A stretch of DNA of 13,248 nt from Saprospirales bacterium (GTDB lineage Bacteria > Bacteroidota > Bacteroidia > Chitinophagales > Saprospiraceae). Under the pieces are notes generated by a model. The model was not told the DNA's origin, ran no database searches, and saw only the letters and a program-made list of their open reading frames with translations. The DNA is taken from the NCBI GenBank assembly GCA_003448025.1, contig DLXL01000149.1, forward strand, positions 5,529 to 18,776. Direction: 5' to 3'. Position 1 is the stretch's first letter, and each line of letters starts with the position of its first letter. Below, piece after piece: positions 6,943 through 13,248 of the stretch. The position numbers and the translations under genes were made by a program.

Positions 6943-7031
6943 CTACAGCAACATCAATAAAGCCTTGTCTGAAACCTGTTCAATCATATTCCTAAAAACA
7001 AAGCCGCCAATACGCCAATCCACTTTTTCAT
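6943..7031 (-). pseudogene. Possible broken small membrane or leader ORF
   Basis: The ATG at 7031 gives MKKWIGVLAALFLGI and stops at TGA 6984-6986. It looks like a signal peptide or a single membrane span. An ATG overlapping that stop (6987, ATGA arrangement) continues in another frame with MIEQVSDKALLMLL and a TAG at 6943-6945. A single-base frameshift would join the two into a 29-residue peptide resembling the N-terminus of a small membrane protein. The family is unknown and the ORF may be fortuitous. Confidence 0.25.
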
Positions 7032-7057
7032 GTCGTAAAACAAGGTTGATTTACGAC
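7032..7057. repeat. Hairpin, 8-bp stem and 10-nt loop
   Basis: GTCGTAAA (7032-7039) pairs with TTTACGAC (7050-7057). On the minus strand it ends one base before the ATG of the broken leader ORF, so it would sit in its 5' leader. Confidence 0.5.
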
Positions 7058-7121
7058 TCAAAAGTCCTGGAAGGCGCACCGACGGCTGTTCAATGGTTTT
7101 TCAAAAAGGGTAAAAGCCCAC

Positions 7122-7148
7122 GTACGCCGGAATGGTATTCCGGCATAC
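7122..7148. repeat. CCGGAAT-NNN-ATTCCGG palindrome, copy 1
   Basis: GCCGGAAT (7126-7133), loop GGT and ATTCCGGC (7137-7144) form a perfect 8-bp stem, extended by three outer pairs after one mismatch. Bases 7126-7157 form a 32-bp direct repeat (five mismatches) with 7174-7205. Confidence 0.8.
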
Positions 7149-7173
7149 TTGATCGGAGATATTACCAATTGTT

Positions 7174-7192
7174 GCCGGAATAGCATTCCGGC
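7174..7192. repeat. CCGGAAT-NNN-ATTCCGG palindrome, copy 2
   Basis: GCCGGAAT (7174-7181), loop AGC, ATTCCGGC (7185-7192). It lies 14 bp past the stop codon of the minus-strand gene 7207-10071, at the 3' end of its transcript. No T-run follows, so it looks more like a REP-type or mRNA-stabilising hairpin than a standard intrinsic terminator. Confidence 0.8.
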
Positions 7193-7206
7193 GTACGTGA
7201 TCGGGA

Positions 7207-10071
7207 TTAAATTCTAACCAATTTACCGCTGCTGGTTTGTGCGCCTGCGCTTACGCGCCACACATACACGCCCGCCTGCGAAAGTGCTTGTGCAGGAATG
7301 GACAACAGTTGACGGCCGGCTTCAAAGGATTGTTCCTGTGCCCAAATTACTTTTCCACTCAGATCTGCCAATTGCCAAAACACACTTTCCTGGTTGGCTA
7401 ATTGCACCGGGATCTGAGCGCCTTCCCGGGTAGGATTAGGCTGCGGAGCCATAATCAGGTGCTCTTTGGCCGTGTTTTCGGTGATTTGTTCCACAAACTG
7501 CAAGGCAATGCTTTGCGGCTCGCCAGCCCGGCTGCCCAATTGCTGAAAATCTTTCACCAGGGAAACAGCCTCCGATAACAGTGCTGTTGATTTAACCTTT
7601 ACCCTGATGGTCAGCAATTCCACACCGTCGGCAAGCATAGCGCTTGCATCCTGTGCCCACACCAGATGTACCCGGCCAGGTTGCGGCTGATAGAAGGCAT
7701 CCGGATCCAGTCCGGGAAGTTCACCGGCAAGGATATCCAGGATTTCCATTTTCTCCGGATCAAACTGCAGGGCAAACTGCAGGCCTTCCCAGGCCCCGGC
7801 ATCTTTCAATCGGATCGGGATGTCCAGCACCGCGCCCGGCTGAAGGGCTTTTTCCGGCAATGCCAGGAATTGTTTCGTGTAATCACGATCATCTCCGGGG
7901 GCGCCCAAACCTATCCAGGCGTCGCAGTCAAGATCGCCCACTTTAACGGCTTTGAACCCGGCCTGATAGTTACCATCCAGCACAGCATTGGGGATGGTTA
8001 CCCATTCCGGGATAGAAGTTTGCCAGGGGTTGGCCGGATTTGGGAAGGTAAACCCGGCGTCCACATAACGCCAGGAGGAGGTGTTGGGTAATTGGGCGTA
8101 CACGCCAAGTAGTAGTTTGCGTAATTCGATGAGGTCGAATCCCGAGATGGCACCGCTTTTATTGGCATCTGCCGCCAAAAGTTGGTATGGGGAGAGGTCG
8201 TTCTCCAGGCCGAGTATGTGTCGTTTGATTTTGATGAGGTCTAAAACGGTAACGCCATTCAGAGGGAATAAAGAGTTCTGAGGCGCTATATTTAAATTAC
8301 CCAGCATACCACCGGTACGCAAAGGAAACATGGCGCAGCCATCTGCATCCAAAGGACCAATGTGGCCCAGTGAAGTGCCATTGACAATGAGTCCGGCGCC
8401 ATGAACCGGCGCATTGTTGCAATGGCTGGTTAAGCAAGGGGTAAGATTGGCAGAAAATTGATCGCAGAAATCGCCGTTGTCCTGAACAATGACGTAAGTT
8501 TCACAATAATCAGTATTATTTTTGTTATCGCGAGAACAGAGATCTACACATTGGGTTCCAGTCTCGTCACAATCAAAGCTAACGGAAAGATTAGGTGTGT
8601 TATTGGCATTAAGCGGGAAACCTGTCCCGGTTCCACATTTACGTATACCTAATTCAATGAGATTTTGAGGAGTATTGTCGTCCACTACATATTGCAAAAA
8701 GTCTACTGCCCAAAGGTCAATTTCCCCGGTTGGCATTAGATTTACGGAAAGCCCATTGATACATACGACTGTTGGCGGGTTGGTATTATTGCCACTACCC
8801 ATCCCACAAACACCGAGATTATCTTGAATGGTAACATAGGTTTCGCAATAGTCAGCATTACCGGAAGTATCTTTGGCCCAAAGCTCAACAATCTGGAAGC
8901 CTAAGTCGGAACAGGTGAACGCCACACTGGTTACCGGATCATTGTTCCCATCCAATGGAAAGCCTTGGCCTGTTCCGGATATTCGAATTCCTAGCTCCAA
9001 TTGATCAAATGGAGTATCGTCATCGGTCATATATTGCAGAAAATCAGAGGCCCAAAGAGCGATGTCCCCGGTTGGCATGAGATTAACAGCGAGCCCATTC
9101 AGACAAACTACCGTAGGTGGCGTGGTATTGTTGTTATTCCCTTGTCCGCACGCGCCAAAGTTATCCTGTACAATGACATACGTTTCGCAAAAGTCTGCAT
9201 TGTCAGCAGCATCACGGCACCATATTTCCACGGATTGGGTACCCAATTCTGAACAATCAAAAGTGACTGAGCCTACCGGACTCCCATCCGGATTTTGCGG
9301 AAAACCGGTCCCCTGCCCTACTTTGCGAATGCCGTATTGCAGCAGCCAGCCTGGCGTTCCGTTATCTTCACCGTATTGCAAAAAATCAGAAGCCCAAAGG
9401 GTGATGAAACCGGTAGGCATCATGTTTGCTGAAAGGCCATTCAGACAAACCACGGTAGGCGCCTTGCAGTCTTTGGCAATGATGGTATACTCACACGCCG
9501 CATTATTGGCCTGGATATCTTCCAGTAACCACCTGATTTTATGCGTTGCATAAGGCAATTCAGGATCCACAAAAACGGTTGGTTGCGCTTCGGTATTCCA
9601 GCGCAACAAGGCACGTGTGGTGTCGCCAGACGAAATGGTTTCCAGAGCAAATCGATATTTCTGTCCGGCAGGAACCGGGCGCTGATCAAACGCACGCGGT
9701 TCACCACCTTCAAAATTCGGGTTGCCGGCATTGTTGAAGTTTACCGTGCCTTCAGCCGGCGGGTCCCAGCTTTTTACCACGGTTTCCCAGGTACCATTCC
9801 GATCCAGATCCAGGTACAGTAAATACCGGATGGACAGCGGCGCACCCGCGCAGGTATCTCTGGCCAAAACGCTAGCTGTTACAGGCGCATCTGCCAAATC
9901 ATGGATGTTATGCACGGGATCCTGCCAATAAGTGGCATTCCAAAGATCTGCATGATTGGATGTCAGATCGCAGGCCTGAATGCTGGACGGGCAATTTTGC
10001 AATGAAATACACTGGGCGCTCAAACCAAGGCTAAGCAACAGTGTAAAAACGGAAGTCAGGATATGTTTCAT
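7207..10071 (-). CDS. Secreted T9SS protein with three 114-residue repeats, dockerin-like and cohesin-like regions
   Basis: The 954-residue product starts with a Sec signal peptide (MKHILTSVFTLLLSLGLSAQ), which fixes the ATG at 10071. Residues about 22-203 are Cys-containing and not recognised. Three tandem repeats follow at about 204-309, 318-423 and 432-537, each running from PTVVCLNGL through MPTG, LWASDFLQY and TGFP to DYCETYVIVQDN. A dockerin-like segment spans about 600-656. Its second loop is a good calcium-binding match (DANKSGAISGFD, 635-646), while the first (NGVTVLD) is degenerate. A cohesin-like beta region is at about 745-830 (LDIPIRLKDAGAWEGLQFAL). The T9SS sorting domain is at about 873-954 (QPNPTREG...SGKLVRI). 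The protein is probably a surface adhesin or structural protein; no enzyme motif is seen. It starts 147 bp after the end of gene 10219-13041, in the same direction, and may share its transcript. Confidence 0.9.
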   Translation of the reverse strand: MKHILTSVFTLLLSLGLSAQCISLQNCPSSIQACDLTSNHADLWNATYWQDPVHNIHDLADAPVTASVLARDTCAGAPLSIRYLLYLDLDRNGTWETVVKSWDPPAEGTVNFNNAGNPNFEGGEPRAFDQRPVPAGQKYRFALETISSGDTTRALLRWNTEAQPTVFVDPELPYATHKIRWLLEDIQANNAACEYTIIAKDCKAPTVVCLNGLSANMMPTGFITLWASDFLQYGEDNGTPGWLLQYGIRKVGQGTGFPQNPDGSPVGSVTFDCSELGTQSVEIWCRDAADNADFCETYVIVQDNFGACGQGNNNNTTPPTVVCLNGLAVNLMPTGDIALWASDFLQYMTDDDTPFDQLELGIRISGTGQGFPLDGNNDPVTSVAFTCSDLGFQIVELWAKDTSGNADYCETYVTIQDNLGVCGMGSGNNTNPPTVVCINGLSVNLMPTGEIDLWAVDFLQYVVDDNTPQNLIELGIRKCGTGTGFPLNANNTPNLSVSFDCDETGTQCVDLCSRDNKNNTDYCETYVIVQDNGDFCDQFSANLTPCLTSHCNNAPVHGAGLIVNGTSLGHIGPLDADGCAMFPLRTGGMLGNLNIAPQNSLFPLNGVTVLDLIKIKRHILGLENDLSPYQLLAADANKSGAISGFDLIELRKLLLGVYAQLPNTSSWRYVDAGFTFPNPANPWQTSIPEWVTIPNAVLDGNYQAGFKAVKVGDLDCDAWIGLGAPGDDRDYTKQFLALPEKALQPGAVLDIPIRLKDAGAWEGLQFALQFDPEKMEILDILAGELPGLDPDAFYQPQPGRVHLVWAQDASAMLADGVELLTIRVKVKSTALLSEAVSLVKDFQQLGSRAGEPQSIALQFVEQITENTAKEHLIMAPQPNPTREGAQIPVQLANQESVFWQLADLSGKVIWAQEQSFEAGRQLLSIPAQALSQAGVYVWRVSAGAQTSSGKLVRI
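8461..9462 (-). repeat. Three in-gene repeats of 114 codons
   Basis: The motif PTVVC recurs at residues 205, 319 and 433, an exact 114-residue period. Each copy holds conserved Cys pairs (VVCLNG ... FDC/FTC ... YCETYV). Asn/Gly/Thr-rich linkers (GQGNNNNTT, GSGNNTN) separate the copies. It appears to be an extracellular domain amplified by internal duplication; the domain family is not certain. Confidence 0.85.
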
Positions 10072-10084
10072 GAGTTTGATGTAC

Positions 10085-10102
10085 CGGCGGGTTTAGCCGC
10101 CG
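10085..10102. repeat. GC-rich hairpin in the leader of gene 7207-10071
   Basis: CGGCGG (10085-10090) pairs with CCGCCG (10097-10102) around a 6-nt loop (GTTTAG). The hairpin ends 13 bp before the ATG at 10071, close enough to affect ribosome access if transcribed. Its role is unknown. Confidence 0.6.
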
Positions 10103-10111
10103 ATGATTGAA

Positions 10112-10174
10112 TGGTTTGGATGGTTTGAGGGGTTTGAGGGGTTTGAAGAGTTTGAAGGGTTTGAGGGGTTTGAT
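10112..10174. repeat. 9-bp tandem repeat, seven copies (GGGTTTGAG type)
   Basis: Seven consecutive 9-mers run from tggtttgga to gggtttgat, with variation mainly at positions 1, 2, 8 and 9 of each unit. They are the reverse complement of the repeat at 2402-2437. The 9-bp period equals three codons, which keeps a minus-strand frame open as a QTPQTLQT-type peptide; I treat that as a by-product of the repeat. Confidence 0.9.
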
Positions 10175-10175
10175 G

Positions 10176-10200
10176 TATCCCGGAATGATATTCCGGGATA
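10176..10200. repeat. CCGGAAT-NNN-ATTCCGG palindrome, copy 3
   Basis: TATCCCGGAAT (10176-10186), loop GAT, ATTCCGGGATA (10190-10200): a perfect 11-bp stem. It shares core and loop size with the copies at 7122 and 7174, and lies 18 bp past the stop codon of gene 10219-13041. No T-run follows in the direction of that gene. Confidence 0.85.
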
Positions 10201-10218
10201 GCGTTTGAAGGGGTGAGA

Positions 10219-13041
10219 CTACCCTTTACACACCCGGCCGCGGTTGAGGGTTTTACCATCCTGGCTGATTTGCCAGAAATAAATCCCTTGCGAAAGATGG
10301 TTTACGGAATACAACAATTGCTGCCCCTGGAATACCTGTCCGGCTATTTTGTTCCCCAGTGGGTCGTAAAGGCTCCATTCCAAAGAACCTGATGGCCGGT
10401 GGCCGGGCAAACGGAAGGAAACCAGATCCGTAGCTGGATTAGGGGCCACTTCTACTTCCAGCACTGTTGCCGTTGCCAGCTCCTTGGTTGCCACCGTAAG
10501 CGGTCGCCCAATGGTGTGCAGAGATGTCGGGGTAATGATCGGCTCGTTGAAATCGAAATAAATGGCAGCGGTGTTTTCGATGATCGTCCCATCGGGCAGC
10601 CCGGGCTTTTGGCTGATTTTGAACCAGATATATCCATGCGATCCAGGCTCGTTGGTTGTGCTGTCTACCAGCCGTATATTCGGAAATGTAAAGCTCAACA
10701 CCCCATCTGCCGAAAGGTCCCAGGTATAGGCATGACTGGATATGTGAGGCCGAATAGTAGCCGGATCCAGTGTAGCGGGCAGGGTATCCAGTATGCGCAC
10801 CAGAAATGCGGTATCGTTGCCGGTATTCTGAAAACGGATGCGGTAATCAATCTCCTGGCCGCGTTCAATGTAGTGATTCGGGGTTATACCCAGTGGAAAG
10901 CCTGTTTTATCATTCGGATCGTAAGGCCCAAACACCTGATCACAGCGGGTGGCTACCACAGGGCTTTGTTCCAGATTGCCAAGAGCCAGCAACAATCCAA
11001 GGTTTCCATCTGCAGCACAGTTGGCTACCACGGCTACCGGACGTTCCATCAGCGTAGTCTGATTGGGAAAAACGCGCAGCGCGAAGCAGGAATCTTCCGG
11101 CAAAGGAATACGCACGGTACTCATTTCCTGCTGTGCATCAAGCTGAACCAAGCCTTGCTGGTACATGATTTCGTCTTCAATGATCACATATTCAGCGCCC
11201 TGGCTCATGTTACCCAAACCTGTGTTTTTGATGGTAAATTCAATTTCAGAGCCGGTACAAAGGCCTGTAACCTCAATTTTGGAACCATCCCACTCCGGAT
11301 TGGGTGGTAAACAAGACTGATCCGGAACGAGGTAAGCCTCCATACAGAACACATCATTGATATTGGCATCGCAATCTACCAATAACTGTAGGTTCAAAAC
11401 ACCGCAATCGCCCACCAGAATATCCCCAATATTGAATACCAGGGTATCGCCCAGTTGCGCAGCTAATGGAAGGGAGCTGCTTTGGTACACCAGCAATGGA
11501 CTTTTCAAAAACCTGATTTGCATGTCGGAAGCCAACATGGTACCTGTATTGCACCATTCAACCCTGACGGCAGTTGGCGTACACCGACGTAAGATGGTAT
11601 TGCCCAGCTCCAAACTCAGTGCCGGACAAGCGCCCTGGGGTTGTTGCATGATATCAGGCGCCGTAACCTGCTGATTCACACCAGAAACGGCAATTACCGG
11701 TGTAGTACATGGTTCAAAGAATGCTGGCAGCGCAAAAGCCGGGTAGGTGGTCAGGGTAAAATCACCTTCTGTAACCAAAATTTGATACGAGCCGTTGTCG
11801 TCCGTTTTGTGGTAAAAAATCTCGCCCTGTGCATTTTCTGCTTTTACAATAAAGTCGGCCAGGGGCATCTCGCCGGGAGTCAGGGCGCAATCCACATCAA
11901 TATCCAGATACATATGCCCGCTTATGACATTGCGGGAGAATTGTCCTTGCAAATCGGTTTTCAGCAGCATGGCGTTGGAAGGCACGCCGTTGTTATTGCC
12001 CGTCAGTACCAGACGCTGATCGGTGGTAGCCAGTATGTCTCTTGCATTCCCGGACAGGCCCAGATTTATCTTTCCCAGAGCCACGCCATTTTCACTCAGT
12101 TCCAGTATTTCCAGGGGTGTATCCAGTGGATCGTCAATAAAACCCCAGAACGGAATATAAAAATGACCATTGGGGGCTTGTGCAAAGGTGTTCAACACCG
12201 GGAGCGCATTGCTGTTGTTGGGGAACGGCACATAACCGCTATCCCAGATTAGCTGCCCGTTGAGTCCAACTTTCAAGACTTGAATTTTCAGGGTACTTAA
12301 GCCCGGACTGGTGCCCAGTAACGCCAATTGGCCATCCTGGGTGAGCAGCAGGTCGTAAACCGTTTGATTACCCGGATAATTAAAGGTATTTTCCCATACA
12401 GGATCACCATTTGCATCGAGGCGTGCGAGGTAATAATTTTGGAAAAAACCAGCCACCGCCAAATCGCCACCGGGCAGCAACACCAGTTTTTTCATCAATT
12501 GTTGTTTGATTCCGAATACTTTGTCCATTAAAACAGCACCGGAAGCATCACATTTTACCAACCAGCCGCGGGTATCAAAATTAATGTCGCGGGTATTCCC
12601 CACCGCCACCACCGATCCATCGGGCAGCACCTGCATATCATTCAATCCATTCGAAATATTGCCATTCGGCAGCACCGTGACCCATTCAATAACACCGAAG
12701 GCGTTCAACTTCAATAGCGCATTGCGCAGAAAAGTGTTATCCTGGTAGTTTTCCAGTAGCAAAACAAACCCTCCATCCGGGCTGCCGGCGGCTGCGATGG
12801 CGCGCGACTGGTTCAGAGAAAGGTTGAATTGCCAAAGGGTTTGGCCGGTTGCGTCGGTACGGGCAATAAATACGGCTTGAGCATCGGTTTTTTCACCCGC
12901 CAGGAAGTAACCGCCATCCAATGCAGGGATTACAGCATTGGCTGAGCTGGTTGCCTCGGGAAAAACTTTCAGGAACCCCTGGCCGTAGGTTAAGACAGCC
13001 AGAAACAGAAAGTAAAAAGTTAGCATTCGTGAACGGTACAT
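10219..13041 (-). CDS. Secreted propeller/DUF11-like protein with T9SS sorting domain
   Basis: The 940-residue product begins MYRSRMLTFYFLFLAVLTYG, a signal peptide. The second Met (codon 6, 13026) is an alternative start that keeps the hydrophobic core. Residues about 25-365 show repeated blades of the type LDGGYFLAGE, PDGGFVLLLE, PDGSVVAVGNT and DGQLALLGTS, as in delta-60-like beta-propellers. An SdrD-B or carboxypeptidase-regulatory-like module follows at about 372-435 (GHMYLDIDVDCALTPGE). Beta-sandwich regions of unknown type fill about 440-700. A DUF11/DUF7619-like module spans about 702-845 (FGPYDPNDKTGFPLG, YRIRFQNTGNDTAFLVRILD, ENTAAIYFDFNEPIITPT). The T9SS sorting domain is at about 863-940 (VAPNPATD...GIYFWQISQDGK). 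This architecture is common in Bacteroidota surface proteins of unknown function; adhesion or a structural role is a guess. No clear promoter was found upstream. Confidence 0.9.
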   Translation of the reverse strand: MYRSRMLTFYFLFLAVLTYGQGFLKVFPEATSSANAVIPALDGGYFLAGEKTDAQAVFIARTDATGQTLWQFNLSLNQSRAIAAAGSPDGGFVLLLENYQDNTFLRNALLKLNAFGVIEWVTVLPNGNISNGLNDMQVLPDGSVVAVGNTRDINFDTRGWLVKCDASGAVLMDKVFGIKQQLMKKLVLLPGGDLAVAGFFQNYYLARLDANGDPVWENTFNYPGNQTVYDLLLTQDGQLALLGTSPGLSTLKIQVLKVGLNGQLIWDSGYVPFPNNSNALPVLNTFAQAPNGHFYIPFWGFIDDPLDTPLEILELSENGVALGKINLGLSGNARDILATTDQRLVLTGNNNGVPSNAMLLKTDLQGQFSRNVISGHMYLDIDVDCALTPGEMPLADFIVKAENAQGEIFYHKTDDNGSYQILVTEGDFTLTTYPAFALPAFFEPCTTPVIAVSGVNQQVTAPDIMQQPQGACPALSLELGNTILRRCTPTAVRVEWCNTGTMLASDMQIRFLKSPLLVYQSSSLPLAAQLGDTLVFNIGDILVGDCGVLNLQLLVDCDANINDVFCMEAYLVPDQSCLPPNPEWDGSKIEVTGLCTGSEIEFTIKNTGLGNMSQGAEYVIIEDEIMYQQGLVQLDAQQEMSTVRIPLPEDSCFALRVFPNQTTLMERPVAVVANCAADGNLGLLLALGNLEQSPVVATRCDQVFGPYDPNDKTGFPLGITPNHYIERGQEIDYRIRFQNTGNDTAFLVRILDTLPATLDPATIRPHISSHAYTWDLSADGVLSFTFPNIRLVDSTTNEPGSHGYIWFKISQKPGLPDGTIIENTAAIYFDFNEPIITPTSLHTIGRPLTVATKELATATVLEVEVAPNPATDLVSFRLPGHRPSGSLEWSLYDPLGNKIAGQVFQGQQLLYSVNHLSQGIYFWQISQDGKTLNRGRVCKG

Positions 13042-13248
13042 AAGCGATCTTTTTTCAATGATGAGAGCGGGGGATTACCGTGTTGGTTTGTTCAGGCCGG
13101 CCCGTATAAACTTTCACGATACAAAAGTGAAGCGGGAATATCGGACCCACAAAGACAAAATTTAGCATTTCTCAGGAATTAATAATTAAATAAATGAATT
13201 TAACATATTGATAATCAAATATTTTAAACAAAAAAAAAACTTAATTTT
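13042..13248. other. AT-rich upstream region, no gene recognised
   Basis: This is the leader of gene 10219-13041. It is strongly AT-rich from about 13145 onward and ends near an A-run at 13230-13239. I found no complete TTG/TAnnTTTG promoter on the minus strand, so the start site is not placed. Confidence 0.5.

Larger units (their letters stand above)
6802..7206. other. 405-bp stretch without an intact gene
   Basis: It holds the centre and right arm of the inverted repeat, the truncated gene start (6899-6937), the broken leader ORF (6943-7031), a hairpin with an 8-bp stem (GTCGTAAA/TTTACGAC, 7032-7057) directly upstream of that ORF, and two CCGGAAT palindromes next to the stop codon at 7207. 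A 72-codon plus-strand frame at 6965-7183 crosses several of these elements and is not supported as a gene. Confidence 0.7.

Noticed and set aside
6965..7183. Plus-strand frame of 72 codons
   Set aside because: It crosses a hairpin, the broken leader ORF on the other strand and the CCGGAAT palindromes, and its peptide shows no recognisable features.
7174..7192. Intrinsic terminator for gene 7207-10071
   Set aside because: The hairpin is stable but is not followed by a T-run on the minus strand, so it is reported as a palindrome instead.
10068..10259. Minus-strand frame of 63 codons with QTPQTLQT repeats
   Set aside because: Its middle is the 9-bp tandem repeat, which has a three-codon period, and its start overlaps the end of the real gene 10219-13041 in another frame.
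10399..11310. Long plus-strand frame of 303 codons, and similar frames antisense to the three large genes
   Set aside because: They lie wholly antisense to well-supported coding sequence with signal peptides and named domains, and have no domain signature of their own.

Overview
The window looks like a chromosomal piece of a Bacteroidota bacterium, probably of the Saprospiria type (Haliscomenobacter/Lewinella-like; this placement is inference). The evidence is three long secreted proteins with type IX secretion (T9SS) C-terminal sorting domains, a TonB-dependent receptor of the Bacteroidota outer-membrane beta-barrel family, and TAnnTTTG-type promoter elements. All full-length genes except one are on the minus strand.

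Layout from left to right. (1) 1-1293, minus: a TonB-dependent receptor that leaves the window at base 1 and lacks its usual N-terminus. (2) 1295-2397: a REP-like element. It consists of a plus-strand Y1 (HUH) transposase gene, 1685-2152, between two arrays of 53-bp hairpin units in opposite orientation. The left array abuts, and reads in frame into, the shortened receptor. (3) 2441-6448, minus: a 1335-residue secreted protein with Asp-box/sortilin-like repeats, a PKD-like domain, a LamG-like domain and a T9SS tail. (4) 6449-7206: a mostly non-coding stretch with a 56-codon small gene, a perfect 96-bp inverted repeat that duplicates the start of that gene head-to-head, a broken signal-peptide-like ORF, and two CCGGAAT-NNN-ATTCCGG palindromes. 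(5) 7207-10071, minus: a 954-residue secreted protein with three 114-residue repeats, a dockerin-like and a cohesin-like region and a T9SS tail. (6) 10072-10218: an intergenic gap with a 9-bp tandem repeat and two hairpins. (7) 10219-13041, minus: a 940-residue secreted protein with a propeller-like N-terminus, a DUF11/DUF7619-like module and a T9SS tail. (8) 13042-13248: AT-rich leader DNA.

The three secreted proteins would be exported by Sec, carried across the outer membrane by T9SS, and released or anchored at the surface. No substrate can be assigned to any of them. The gap of 147 bp between the last two genes would allow co-transcription.

The least ordinary content is in the repeats: the transposase flanked by inverted hairpin arrays, the head-to-head duplication of a small gene's 5' end, a palindrome family placed just after the stop codons of two secreted-protein genes, and a 9-bp repeat found at two loci in opposite orientation. 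I see no tRNA, rRNA, CRISPR array, reverse transcriptase or defence genes.
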